DNA of 64,000 bases, taken from positions 1-64,000 of the forward strand of contig JAEHOE010000183.1 in the NCBI GenBank assembly GCA_016858145.1, in the 5' to 3' direction. The translations under genes were made by a program, and so were the position numbers. How positions within the stretch are numbered: position 1 is the first letter of the stretch; every line of letters begins with the position of its first letter. The notes below the pieces were generated by a model, which was given only the letters and a program-made list of their open reading frames with translations, was not told where the DNA came from and made no database searches. Positions 12,058-23,989 of this stretch are shown here, one piece after another. The stretch is from Edaphochlamys debaryana (Eukaryota > Chlorophyta > Chlorophyceae > Chlamydomonadales).

Positions 12058-12244
12058 GCGACACGCACGGAGACACATAAACAACGCATACTTACGGCAA
12101 GCAGTACCAGAGAGCTTGGGAACAGACAACCTCACAGGTCTGTCCCTCGCTGATTTGCCCCTGCGGGCCGCCACCGTACGACACCAATCTCCCGATGCTG
12201 GTGTCTACGCAATCCTACGCTAAACACGCTCGACTCAGCGGGTC

Positions 12245-15001
12245 CTACCCCGACCCACCTTCTACCCCCGAACCTCGCTCCCAGGTGCGGTAACATTTTG
12301 GATCGACATCCGCACCGTAAGCTGCGCAAATAAACATGTTGTTCTCCCCATGCATCGCACTGGGCAAGTAACACCACAGCCCCACGGCACTGCGTCGAGG
12401 GTCTTTCCTCACAGCGGCCGGGCGCAGTAGCAATTCTCTAGGCGAGGCAGCTCGGGCAGCCCCCTCCACGCACGTCTCCAGCAGGCACCGCACGCGCTCC
12501 AGCTCCGCAGCCGTGCATGCGCCGCTCGAAGGGGTGCTGCCGCCGCCCGCCCCCGCCTCGGCTGCAGCGCCGCTGGCCTCCTCCATACCGCCCTCTCCGC
12601 CGTCCCACAGCGCCTGAAGCACCTGGGGTGAAGGGAGGGCAGGCGAGTATGGCATGGGTTGGGTCACCTGCTTGGTCGGCCCCAGCCGCCGGCCCCAGAC
12701 CCCCAGCACGCCAGCCCATGACCCATCCCGTATCCACGAACACGTGCACACACCTGCAACAGCGCACCATGCCAGTACAGGCAGCTAAGTCGTACGTCCA
12801 GCAAGGCCGCTCCAGCCCCAGTGCCGCCACCGTCCTCACTGGCAGCCGCCTGGGCCAGCCGCCGCGCAGCCGTCGCCACCGCCGCCGCTGCGGAGACAAA
12901 CACCAGCACTAGCGCTCCAGCGGCGGGCAGGGCTCGGTACCGCAGGCGGGGTGGCTCAGCGTCCGGAGTGTCTTGTACCTCCCGAGAGAGCTGCTCCAGC
13001 CAGCGCCGCAGCGCCTCCGGGCCTGCCCGTAGGAGGCACGCCACGAAGGGCCCCCGCAGGGTGAGGTAATCAGCTCCAGGCCCGTCGGCCGCAGCCATCC
13101 GCTCCAACGCCCGCTGCGCAACTGCCGTCGGAGACAGAACCACGGGGCGGCCTGCGGTAGCTTTGGGCGGCCGCAGGGGCACCGACCCGCCAGGCACATG
13201 GCATGGCCCACGGTCCGGCTGCTGGGGCCCCCAAACGAGCTTGCCCGGAAGGCCCGTGAGCCGTACCACAGAGAGTGCGGTCTGCTCTGCACCCACCCCG
13301 CCGCTCAGCTCCTCCACAAGCACCTTGTCGCAGCGAGCGTACAGCGAAACCGCGGGTTGGCTTGCCCCAGTTACCCCTGGAGGGGGTAAACAGGGCTACG
13401 CCATTGCGATCGCGTCTCAGTGGACGCTCTTCTCACTCTTCCGCTTTTGGATAGTAGGGTATCCGAGTTAGGAGTCAGACATGCAGTGGGGTTGCGGGAC
13501 CGAGCACTCGCTCACGAACGCATGTGTTAGCTATCGCTTGTCTCCGCGACGACTCGCGCCCTCTCGGAGGCGAGGGTATAGTCGAGGTGTGATCCAGCGG
13601 GGCCGTGACACGGTCCCACGCCCTGGGCTCGCGCGCTCATGTGATAAGGCTTTTGCCTAGCCATGCAATATGTATGTACATGCACACCAGAGGTAGCGGT
13701 GCTGCGTGGAAGCGGGATGGTGCACACCGATGTTCGTCAACCATTGCCCTCTCAAGCCCGAACCGACCGCGATGTCGCGATCTAAACCTAGGCAACTGAG
13801 AACTGTAGGGAAAGCGGTAGTCGCACACTTTTTCGTAAGTCGGTGTGGAAATGTGTTTCACCCCCACGACCATCCTCGGCCCCCTGCCGGGCCGGCCCAC
13901 CCAAAGCTTCGCGCAGAGCGACCCATACGTCCCGTGTCCCACTTCAAGAAAAAAGGGGCAGGGGCAAGCCTTGACTGCAGCGCAGCTCAGTGGTTTAGCA
14001 CCGCCGGCTGAGCGGATGTCAATGGTGCCCAGGTGGAGCAGCTGCAGCCGAGGCCGCAGCCTGCAGTTCAGCAGCAGGGGCATCCGGGCCAGAAGCTCCA
14101 ACACGAATGAGCTGTCACCGTAGTCTGACTCCATGGTGCTCGGGCGCCCACCCACAAAGCTGAGGCTGAGGTAGAGGCGTTTGGAGCCCGCAGGGTAGGT
14201 CTGGAGAGTGTCGGGAATGGCGTTCATGACACCCAGGAGCTCATCGATCGAGAAGAAGGCGTCAACTTTGCCCGAAGAACCAGGTCCTGCAGTGACGTCA
14301 TCCGGCGAAGGCAGCCCACACGCTCTGGCAGCGCCAGTCGTACAGTACTACTCATGTCTGCCTCCACCTCGAGCTGCATGCGTCAGCTGCGCCGCCTGGC
14401 CATCGGGAACGCAGGAAAAGTACTCCCAAGTTTCTGTCGTGAAGCTGCGCAGGCCTGGAAGCAGCGACAGCGCATACGTTGCCACGGGCTTCCCGACGTC
14501 ATTGAAGTCCTCGCCATCTGGGTCGGCAGCTCCGGCCGTCAGGCGCAGCGAGGTGAGGGCTGGTAGGCGGCTTGTCACAGCCAGCAGAACGCCGCTTGGC
14601 AGGACTTCTTCTGGGTTCATGCCCACGAGGCTGAGGGAGGTGATGCGCTGGCATGCCTCGGGGGGAGCGGTGGCGAAGGGAAGTGCCAGGAGGCTGACAT
14701 TGTGAGCTTCAAACTCCAGGTTCAAGCTTGTGCAGCGGGGCCAACACTGCAGCCAGCGGCCCTGGTGGCATAGAGGTGGCAGATGGGCGGGGATGGGGCG
14801 GCTCACGTGGAGGTCGAGGTCGCAGGCCTCGCCGTCGATGAAGTCACGGAGGATTGGGGAGGAGCGCCGGGCTGCGGACAGGCTGTGGTTGCTCTTGAGG
14901 GCGGCGTAGAGAGTCTGGCGCGCCGCGCTGGGCAGGACGTGGAGAAGGTCGCCCAATGAGCAGCGCTCAGGGGCGCCCTGCTGAGAAGCACTGGCCGACA
15001 T
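12245..15001 (-). pseudogene. Paralog A of the F-box-like leucine-rich family, broken
   Basis: The start at 15001 gives MSASASQQ followed by the family N-terminus (CSLGDLLHVLPSAAR). The frame is lost near 14385 and again near 14230, where TSLQDLVL-type sequence continues in other frames. About 645 bases (13356-14000) are inserted between DIRSAGGA and LYARCDK. The 3' part (VVRLTGLPGKLVWG to LYWHGALLQ) is well preserved. A normal intron (12753-12623) follows, and a last exon with VLQALWDG and ELERVRCLLET ends at 12245. The many lesions make a functional product unlikely. Upstream, near -220, lies an E2F-like TCCCGCCAAAA. Confidence 0.8.
13356..14000. other. Insertion inside paralog A
   Basis: This stretch has no counterpart in paralogs B-H. 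ACCGC occurs at both junctions and may be a short target-site duplication. The ends carry a poor inverted repeat: GGCTTGCCCC on the left, GGGGCAAGCC on the right. No ORF resembling a transposase was found. It could be a non-autonomous DNA element; the identity is unresolved. Confidence 0.4.
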
Positions 15002-17662
15002 GTGTACCAGTTTGTGTTGGGGGAGGGGGCTTCGGCCGGCGGAAGGGGAGAGCTCTGGGGGCACGGTGCGTGGGCGCGGCGCACAGGCATAGCCGTGTTG
15101 GGATGCTGGTCAAGAGCGGGGGCGGGCGTGCGACTGGAGGCGAGCTTCGGCTTATGCCAGTTTACCATACCTGGTGTAGCGCTAAGCTAGGCCGTGGTGC
15201 GAGGCGGTTTCCACAATCCCGCCAAAATGCCCCCAGGGCGCCAGGCCGTAGTCAGGCGCTTCTCCATCCTACTGCGTTGTTAAGTTGCGGTAGTAAGGCT
15301 CACGGTGAAGCACAGGCACTCGGGGACGGCGTTGCGGACACCGTCGGCAAGAATGCGGTCGCCAGTTCCTCGCACCTCGCGACATGCATCATGGTCATCT
15401 GCCAGGTTCTGCGTCTGCCCCCTCGCCCCTTCCACACACCGAGTCGTGCCCCTACGTTCGGTCCTGCCTCTGTGATAAAACCCTGATGAACATTGCTGGC
15501 ACCCTGCGTTGTGCGTTTGCGGCCCTGCAACAGGGGTGACCTGCCCTGCAAGACCCTGCAAGACCCCACGGAGGAGCCCCCTTCGCCCCACGGCACTTGC
15601 GTGCTGCAAAGGAGGCGAAACGGCGCTGGAACTTCCAGCGTTTCAACGCATCCAGGTTTGTAAACTGCACCAATGTGACCCCCTCGACTTGACATAGTAT
15701 GCATGGGGACAGTTAACACCGGCAACACCTTCCCGCGAATGATCTGGTCCTGGTGATGCCGCTTTGCGCTGCATCACCAAACACGCTCAAATACGAGGGT
15801 CTTGAGGCGCGGCCGTGGGGGCTGTCCGGTGGTGCGTGGGAAATGGCGCGAAGCGCCCACGCCGATTGCCATGTTCGCCGACGCGCTGTCTGAGCAGCAA
15901 GAGCAAGCCGATAGACCCTACGATGTCGCTGCACGTCGTGTGCGCGACTTGGGACGCGCGATGCTTGCAGGGGTCATTGACCCACGCAGCGTCCCTGGGG
16001 CCCTCAAAACTGCTGAACAGTGGCACTGTGCCCTACACGTGGTAACTCGCTCCGGCGATGTGGGTGGCTGCTCGGCGCTTGCGCGTGCAGGCAGGGCCCG
16101 GCCCGTGCATGTGGCTCCGAACGCTCCCGCCGAGTTCCATGCTCACGCGACGCGTTCTATGAGGTCGGCGACAGAGACAGCATGGTGCGCTGCGCAGAAG
16201 TCTACAAGCGCGTCCATCGCGGTCCTCACGTCGGCCGAAGCGTCTCTACATGGCGAGGGATCAATGTGTAAGCTTCACAATGGCTTGGGCTAAGCACGCG
16301 CGCGGCGTAAGTATATGAAAACAGCTGGAGGCCATCGCGGCGCTCCCAGTTCGTCAACAGCTGCCTTGCTGCATCCTGTGTTATGCTGTTCTGTGATACC
16401 AACACCACCACGTCGCTGGCAGGAAACGCTCTGGGCTCCTGGCACAGCACCATCCACCAGCGCGTCCGCCATTTGCAGCGCTTCGGCAACACTGGACGCA
16501 TCGAGCTCACTATGGCTATGATGTCCGCTAGCAACGTCGCTGTGAGCTATGGCTTGGCGACAACGGTGCCTTTTGCGTGCAAGCGCATGGATCGCCCGCA
16601 CGTGCGCCGACGGTTTCGCGGCCGAGGGCGGCCGCTTCGCCCAGACCGGCGCGGCTATGAGCTCTTGCATCGCTGGCTATCCGTAGAGCGCGGTCACGCG
16701 GCGTCGGGAGGCTCCCCCGCATTCATCCCCAAGCGACGACGGCTTCGCGGCCCTTTCGCCAAGGCCGGCGCGGTTCTGGGGCTCTTGCATCGCGGGTTCC
16801 CCGCTGCGCGCGGTCTGGCGGCGTCTCGGGGCCTCCTCGAATTGGTCGTCGGGCGGTTAGTGACCCAGGGTCGGCCTGACTATGACTTTCGTGTTCGACG
16901 GGCGGCATAACCATCGGGCCGGGCGAAGCCCACTAAGCCCTCGACGTGACTGCAACGGCGTAGGATGGGGCACGCGGCACGCCTTACCCTGGCTGCCCCA
17001 CCTTGAGCTCAAGGAACAGGTGACACTACCGTAGTGACACCAGGGCAACGGCGACAACGCCAGTCCCTCCATTGCGGTCCTTGGTGCGTGGGCGAAATAC
17101 AGCCCCAACCCGCCTCCTGAAGGTCTGTCGCCGCATACGAGCCCCCATCTTCTCTATCGTATCCCATGGCATGCCTGGCTGGCACGAGCAACAGTCTGTA
17201 CCTGCCGTGTATCCTGCCGTAAGACACCCTAGAAGTGCCGATCAAGTGCCTGCCCTCAGCGTGGGCACCTAAACAAACGACAGAACCGACCCCGCCTGCT
17301 CCAAAGCTGTTTGCTCCGCACACGAGGCAACTTCCCATGCTGTCATGTCCGCATTATGAGCGACAGCCACCCAAAGCACCTCCCTACCCGTCACGCTGTG
17401 TAGCGGTACGCTACCCGCCACTCAGGATGCGGAGGCGATGATGCGCGAGAGTGGGGTTCCTGTCAAATCGAGACCTGCCTTTCAAGACGCATCTACTGCA
17501 CGCTGCCTCCCCGGTGCATGGGCGCCTGGGTGAACCACAGGCCCAACCTGCCTCCTTAAGGTCCGAGCTCGTGCTAGCAACAGTCTGCACGCATGGCCGC
17601 AACACCCTGCCGGGATGCTACCAGGCCGCCCGTAGCGTCCGCCTTGGGCGACGGGCTATCCC
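15002..17662. other. Intergenic region between paralogs A and B
   Basis: No convincing gene. Two diverged local duplications lie here: units near 16607-16733 and 16734-16862 share TTTCGCGGCC, CCGGCGCGG and GCTCTTGCATCGC; and segments near 17075-17230 and 17500-17640 share CAACCCGCCTCCT-type sequence and GCAACAGTCTG. A minus-strand reading at 16226-16534 has a protein-like run (SDVVVLVSQNSITQDAARQL), but no family was recognised. Confidence 0.35.
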
Positions 17663-19708
17663 CTACGGATCGGAATGCGGCCGCAACCCCCTCCACGTCT
17701 CCATCAGGCACCGCACGCGCTCCAGCTCCGCAGGCGTGCAAGCGCCGCTCGTAGGGGCGATGCCACCGCCGCCCCCAGGCGCCTCGGCCCCAGCGCCGCC
17801 GGCCTCCTCCACACCACCCTCCTCGCCGTCCCACAGCGCCTGGAGCACCTGCGGAGGAGGTTGGGCAGGAGAGCACGGCATGGGTCGGCTGAACTGCAAA
17901 GCTAGCGCACCCACATCCACGCTAGCCATACTGCGCACCGTATGGGTCAGGCACGCATTGTCCGAGCACAGCAAGGGCGCCCACACAATCACCGCCCAGC
18001 GCTCCGCCCGCCGGCCCAGCCCTGCCACCCTCCGCGGCCCGAGCCTCTTCTCCTTGCAGACCCACAACACGCCAGCCAACCATCAGCTCACCTGCGTCGT
18101 CGCGTCATGCCAGTGTAGACTGCTCCGCCGGACGTCCAGCAAGGCCGCCCCGGCCCCAGCGCCGGCCCCGTCCTCGCTGGCCGCCGTCTGGGCCAGCCGC
18201 CGCGCCGCCGCCGCCACCGCCTCCGCTGCCTCCGGAGAAGCGCACTTCAACATGATGGCGCCGGCGGAGGGCAGGGTATAGAGCGTGCATTGAGGGCGCT
18301 CGGGCTCCTCGATCTGGGTCGCCCCCCGAACCAGCTGCTCGACCCACAGCGTGGCGGCCGCTGGGGCGGCCAGCAATACCCGCACCGCAGGCCCCCGCAC
18401 GAGCACCGACGTGGCCCCAGGCCCGTCGGCCGCAGCCATCCGCTCCACGGCCCGCTGCCCAACCGCCGACGGAGAGAGACCCACGGGGCGGCCAGCGGCA
18501 GAATTGGGCGGTCGCAGGAGCACGGACCCGTGGCTAGGCCAGTCCGAGCGCCATTCCAGCGTGGCAGGCAGTCCCGTGAGCCGCATCACTCCGAGTGCGG
18601 CCTCCTCGGCGCCCTCCCGCACCACCATTTCCTCCACAACCACCTTGTCGCAGCGTGCGTACAGCGCAGCCGCCGCGCCAGCATCATCGGTTGGGCGGAT
18701 GTCGACTCCGCCCAACTCGAGCCGCTGCAGCCGAGGGCCCAGCTTGCGGCTCGGCAGCAGGACACTGGCCAATGTCGCCGACGCCGGAGCGTAGGAGGCC
18801 AGCCCACCAAAGCATGGGCGCACGGCCGCGGTACTGACACGGCCGCCCGCGAAGGCGAGGCGGAGGCAGAGGTAGCCGCGCCCCACCGGGGACACCTCCA
18901 GGGCCTGCAGCGTGTCGGGTATGGCATCTAGGAGCTCAAGGGCCTCCTCGCGAAAGGACAGGGCTGATTCGGTGTCGCTCAGCACCAGCTCCCGCAGCGC
19001 CGTCATCCGGCCCAGCAGGCCCACCAGCTCGGGCATGGGCGGCCGAGCGCTGTCGGGATCTGACGCATTCAACTCCAGCCGCGTCAGCTGCCCCGCCGCC
19101 ATGCCGTCAGAGATGCAGGAGACGTGGCCCCAGCTGTCTGTCTTGAGGTCACACAGCTTTGGCAGCAGCGACAATGCGTATGCGATCAGTGGCTTCTGAA
19201 GAGTTTCGTATTCCTCGTCTGCGTCGGAGTCTGGGCAGCTGGCCATGAGTTGGAGCGTAGTCAGCCCCGTCAGGCGGCCCGTCAGGGTCAGAAGCGCGTC
19301 GCTTGGAAGGTAGACCGAGTCGGTGCTGGAGCAAACGGTGAGCGACGTAATGCGCTGACAAGCCTCCGGGGGGGCGGTGTTGAAGGGAAGCACCAGCAGG
19401 CTCACGGCGTCGACGTCGAACTCGATGGTGACGTCCGTGCAGCGCGGCCAGCGCCGCAGCCAGCGGCCCTCGTGGCACAGCGGCAGGTGGTGGCCGAGGT
19501 TGAAGCGGCCCATGTCGAGTTTGAGCTCGGGGGCGTGTCCGTCGATGAAGTCACGCAGGACGCGGGAGGAGAGACGTGCTGCGGACAGGCTGCTGTTGCT
19601 CTTGAGAGCCGCGTAGAGGGTTTGGCGCGCCGCGCTGGGCAGGATGCCCAGCAGGTCACCTAGCGGGCAGCTCTCGGGAGCACACTGCTGGGAAGAGCTG
19701 GCTGCCAT
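17663..19708 (-). CDS. Paralog B: intact F-box-like leucine-rich protein
   Basis: Two coding exons, 19708-18092 and 17848-17663, 600 residues. Residues about 10-55 (CPLGDLLGILPSAARQTL, SLSAARLSSRVLRDFID) resemble an F-box; this is weak. The middle is leucine-rich with irregular repeats (LTGRLTGLTTLQL, LLPKLCDLKT, LTRLELN, LGPRLQRLELG). The C-terminal third ends in an Ala-rich helix (AAEAVAAAARRLAQTAA). The intron is GTGAG...CCGCAG, phase 0. The last exon has VLQALWDG, a Gly/Ala linker and ELERVRCLMETW. The start was chosen because MAASSSQQ matches paralog C; an upstream in-frame ATG would add 52 residues. A GTAGGC donor at about 19858 suggests a 5'-UTR intron. If a true F-box is present it would recruit substrates to an SCF ubiquitin ligase (inference). 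Confidence 0.75.
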
Positions 19709-20049
19709 TGAGGAATAGGGGCCGCGGTTGGTCAAGCCTGGACCTGGAGGGGTGGCCGGGGGCGAAGGGGCGGGGGCCCGCGACGTGACCATGGCGGCAT
19801 GGCCAGATGGTGCTGCGCTCCTCCTTCCTCCCTCGCTAGTTGGGCCTCTCTGGCCTACCTTCAACTCTGGAGGACTCCGGTGGGCCTAGCTCGCCTCGCG
19901 GACGTCGGTGCCGGCCGAGACCAGCCCAGGACCAAAGCTGGGCTCGCTCCGGCCGCTTAATCTTGCTAAGAACTAGATATCGAGAAGGTCTTGCTGTGCG
20001 CGTGATCGGTCGGTGATGAAGGTGTTACCAATCGACGTTGCGAAAGTTT

Positions 20050-20194
20050 GGCAAGCTCCCGCTGTCTATGAGCAGGATCTAGATTGTATATGACGGCCAA
20101 GTCGCACACACAGCTTTGGATGATACAGCCGAGAGGATGTAGACTTGGCCGTCATATGCAATCGACTTTGCTTCCAGCAAGCGGGAGCTTGGTC
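20050..20194. ncRNA. Long imperfect hairpin, possible small-RNA precursor
   Basis: Left arm 20050-20103 and right arm 20142-20194 pair with a 38-base loop. The inner stem (ATATGACGGCCAAGTC with its complement) is perfect over 15-16 bases and extends to about 25 with few mismatches. The outer stem AAGCTCCCGCT is perfect. The middle pairs poorly. The homologous region upstream of paralog C keeps the flanking sequence but not the arms. Volvocine algae are known to make miRNAs from long hairpins; expression here is unknown. Confidence 0.35.
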
Positions 20195-20628
20195 GTGTCG
20201 CATGCACGTGCCATACCCGGGCTCCCGCCACGCCCGCCCACGCTCGCCTCTCAACCACTGGGGCCGAACCTGGTACCGTAGTGCCCCGCCATGTGCGCGC
20301 ACGGCAACAACAACGCGCTCAGCAGCATTCCCCGTCAACGTTCTGGCTACGCTGCATGGCCCTTGCGGGCACAGAACTCGCCCCGCGCCAACTGCCCTCC
20401 CGTTGCGGCGGTCAGATCGGAGAGACAGCAGCATGGCACCCATCCCTCCTCACCGCATCTCTGACCTCTGCGCCAAGCCCAGCTTGCTGCCGGTGGGCCC
20501 AGCCTGCCGCTGGCCATGCCCTGACGGTTACTGGCCCTCCGGCCATCCCAACATCTGCTCTGGTCAAACTTCGCGTTATGGAGCCAGGTCAACCATATGA
20601 CAAGGGTGGCTGCCCAAAGGCAGGAAAA

Positions 20629-20876
20629 GGGCTGAGCCCCGTGGTCCCCCCCAGGGGGCCCAATGTTCGAGTCCTCAACCCTCTCCACCACCAGCCGGCA
20701 TGCAGGCTCGCACCCGGCCATAAATCCGTTGGAACCCCGCACTACACGAGGTGGTGAAGGGGCTGGGCGTGAATCGCAAGTCCATGCGTGACGCAGGCAC
20801 ACACGCACGCACGCCGACACGGGGTAATCCCGGGGGGCTTCGCCGCCCGAAGAGCCTAACGGCGGCGGCTCAGCCC
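20629..20876. repeat. Small non-autonomous repeat with short inverted ends
   Basis: Starts GGGCTGAGCC and ends GGCTCAGCCC, an inverted repeat of 10 bases. The CCTAACGGCGGCGGCTCA end and the AAAAGGGCTGAGCCCC end recur in opposite orientation at 40673-40785. It contains no ORF. It is probably MITE-like. Confidence 0.4.
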
Positions 20877-21201
20877 AAAAACAACAACGCCTCATCGAAA
20901 CGCCATGTCAGCACCAGCAGCACCGCGCGCAGGGGTCCAAGGTCTCATGGGAGTGACGAAGCAGGGGTGAGAGGGATTACCCCTTCGCGGCTACGACACA
21001 GCTTCTAAGGACAACCCTTGGCAAGTGGACCATTGCCGAGGGCTTACCGGTAAGCCAGTTGCCTCACACCCCACCTAACAAGGGATCCGTCTAGCTCGGC
21101 ATTCTCCAACGCCCCGTCTGCAAGCCTGGTCGGTTAATTCATGATCGTCTCGGCGCACATGTCTAAATCCGCAGCCCAGCCCACCCAACTGGTCGATGAC
21201 C

Positions 21202-23989
21202 TCAGGCCGGTCGGATAGAAATCAGCATCTGCGGTCCCTGTGGCATGACCTGAGCATCTACGGAGGCCGGCCCCAGCCCCTTCCACGTCTCCAGCAGGCA
21301 CCGCACGCGCTCCAGGTCTACAGGCGTGCATGCACCCGCAGGGGCGATGCCGCCGCGGCCCACCCGCGCCTCGGCCCCAGTGCCGCCAGCCTCGCTCCCA
21401 CCGTCCTCCTCGCCGTCCCAAAGCGCCTGCAGGACCTGGCGGGAGGGAGGGCAGGGGAGCGCGGCATGGCCTGTGTTCAACTCCCATACCCCCCGCCCAT
21501 CCGTACAAAACCGGTATGTCAGATGCACACCGCGGTAATGCTGGCCGTACGCTCACCCGCACTGTCGCTTCGCCAAGGTCCAGGCAGCTGAACCGCACGT
21601 CGAGCAAGTCCGCCCCCGCCCCTGCAGAGCCCCCGTCCTCGCTGGCCGCTGCCTGGGCCAGCCGCCGCGCCGCCTCTATTTCCATGCGCCGCCCATCCGT
21701 ACGGCATGCCAGCTGCACATCACATTCTGCAACGTGCCATCGCCTGGAGCAACAACATTATTGCCCCATCGACACTCACCCGCAATGTCCCTCCTACAAG
21801 TTCCATGCAGCAGAGTCGGACCTCCAGCGAGGCCGCCCCGGCCCCAGCGCCGCCACCTGCCTCGTTGGCCGCCGCTTGGGCCCACTCCCGCGCCGCCGCC
21901 GCCACCGCCGCCGCTGCCTCCGGGAAGCAAAATGGTAGTACGGCCGTTCGACAGGACTTGATGTACCACCACCCGTGCCCAGGACATCTGAGGCTGGAAG
22001 CCTGGGGCATCGCCCGCCTGGCAAGGTCCAGCCATGTGTTCAGTGCCTCAACGGCCGTGCGGCTCCGAAGCAGAGGTCCGCGAACGAGCAGCACAGGGGC
22101 GGACGGGCCACCCGCCGCCATAATGCGCCCGACTGCCCGTTCAAGCACCGTGTCGGGCGGGAGTTGCGCGCCACTGAAGGGGCCGCTGGCGGCTGGGCTG
22201 GGGCGCCGTAGGGCGACGGCTCCCGTGTAGTGGGCAAAAATTGGCCACCTCAGTCGGGCCGGAAGACCGGCAAGCTGCATATAAGCGATCGCAGCCTCCT
22301 CTGATCCCGCCTGTCCGGTCAGCTCCTCCACGGCCACCTTGTCGCAGCGTGCGTACAACGCAGCCGCCGGGTCGGGGTTGGGGCCCGACGTCACGTCGAC
22401 CTGGCCCAGCTGCAGCAGCTGCAGCCGGGGTCCCAGCCGGCGGCTCGGCAGCAGGGCCCCGGCCAGAAGGTCCGACACGGCTGCGTGTGGGGCCCACCCG
22501 TCGCCAGGAGAGCGGACGTCGGCGGTCTGCAGACTGCCAGCCGCGAAGCCCAGGCCGATGCCCAAGCCCTTAGCGCCCACGGGGGAGACGTCCAGGGTCA
22601 CGAGCGTGTCTGGTACGGAATCCAGCAGCCGAAGGACCTCCTCGGCCGAGAAGGGAGCGTTATCAATGCTCCTCAGCATCAGCTCCTGCAGTGACGTCAT
22701 GTTGCCGAGGAGGCCCACCAGCTCTGACGCGGGCGGCCGAGCGATCGTCAAATTTAGTGCAGCCACCTCCAGCCGCGTCAGCCGCCCCGCCAGGCCGTCA
22801 GGGATGCAGGAGAGGCAGCCCCAGCTGTCCGTCGCAAAGCTGCGCAGCTTAGGGGAGGGAAGGCCGGCAAGCCGCATAAAAGCGATCGCGGCCTCCTCTG
22901 CCCCCGCCGGCCCGGTCAGCTCATCCACGGCCACCTTTTCGCAGCGAGCGTACAGCGCAGCCGCCGGGTCGGGGTCGAGGGCCGGCGTCACGACGACCCT
23001 ACCCAGCTCGAGCCGTTGCAGTCGAGGCCCCAGCCGGCGGCTCGGCAGCAGAACCCCGGCGAGAAGCGCTGACACGGCTGCATAGAGGGCCCAACCGACG
23101 CCGAGTGAGCTGACGGTGGCGATCTGCAGACTGCCAGCCTCGAAGCCCAGGCCGATGCCCAAGCTTGCAGGGCCCACGGGGGACACCTTCAGGGTCCGCA
23201 GCGTGCCGGGCGCGGAATCCAGGAGCTCAAGGGCCTCCTCGAACGAGAAAGGGGCGTCGTCGCTGCTTCTGAGCACCAGCTCCTGGAGTGACGTCATGCC
23301 TCCGAGGAGGCCCACAATCTCTGACGCGGGCGGCCGAGCGTCCTCGAATTCTTGTGCTTCCACCTCTAGCCGTGTCAGCCGCCGCGCCAGGCCGTCAGGG
23401 AGGCAGGAGAGGTAGCCCCAGTTGTCCGTCGCAAAGCTGCGCAGCTTCGTAAGCAGCGACAGGGCGTACATGGTGAGCGGCTTCTGGACGGTGTCGTACT
23501 CCTCCTCGTTGTCAGCGGTGGGCATGCTGACCAGTAGCTGGAGGTCGCTGGCAGGCGGCTCGCGAGGGCCAGCAGCGTACCGGTCTCGAGGACCGTTTCG
23601 AGTGAGTTGCCCTGGAGCTTCAGAGAGGTGATGCACTGGCAGGCCTCGGGGGGAGCGGTGGCGAAGGGAAGCGTCACCACCCCCAGGGCCTCCTCTCCGA
23701 TCAGAAGAGTGACTGCTGTGCACTGCGGCCAGCGCCGCAGCCAGCGGCCCTCGTGGCACAGCGGCAGCAGCTCGTTGGGCTTGTAGCGGCTGAGGTCGAG
23801 TTTCAGCTCCGGGGCGTGTCCGTCGATGAAGTCACGGAGGACGCGGGAGGAGAGACGGGCTGCGGACAGGCTGCTGTTGCTCTTGAGAGCGGCGAAGAGG
23901 GTCTGACGCGCCGCGCTGGGCAGGGCGTGCAGCAGGTCGCCCAACAGGCAGCGCTCAGGGGCGCTCTGGTGAGGAGAGCTGGCTGCCAT
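21202..23989 (-). pseudogene. Paralog C: frameshifted, with internally duplicated middle
   Basis: Start at 23989 (MAASSPHQS). Exon 1 has the family N-terminus (CLLGDLLHALPSAAR), then the frame changes near 23555, where a few bases present in paralog B after SRLPA are missing. From there the frame is open to 21720. It contains the leucine-rich middle twice, because a 597-bp segment is duplicated in frame (KLRSFATD at 23447 and again at 22850). A good GTGAGT donor follows at 21780; an alternative donor lies after a second partial copy of the exon end near 21560. The last exon, 21435-21202, has VLQALWDGEED and DLERVRCLLETW. The single frameshift could be a mutation or an assembly error; otherwise the frame is well kept. 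Confidence 0.7.
22254..23447 (-). repeat. 597-bp in-frame tandem duplication inside paralog C
   Basis: Two diverged units, 22851-23447 and about 22254-22850, each encode 199 residues. They run from KLRSFATD-WG, through LTRLEV, MTSLQEL and LGPRLQ, to LAGLP. The joint reads LAGLPSPKLRSF. The unit length is a multiple of three, so the frame is kept. Confidence 0.85.

Noticed and set aside
13980..14015. tRNA A-box-like CAGCTCAGTGG at the edge of the insertion in paralog A, suggesting a tRNA-derived SINE
   Set aside because: No B box (GGTTCGA-type) follows at the right distance, and the downstream bases belong to the paralog itself.
16226..16534. Protein-like minus-strand frame between paralogs A and B
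   Set aside because: Short, with no family match that I recognise and no gene structure around it; mentioned only in the region note.
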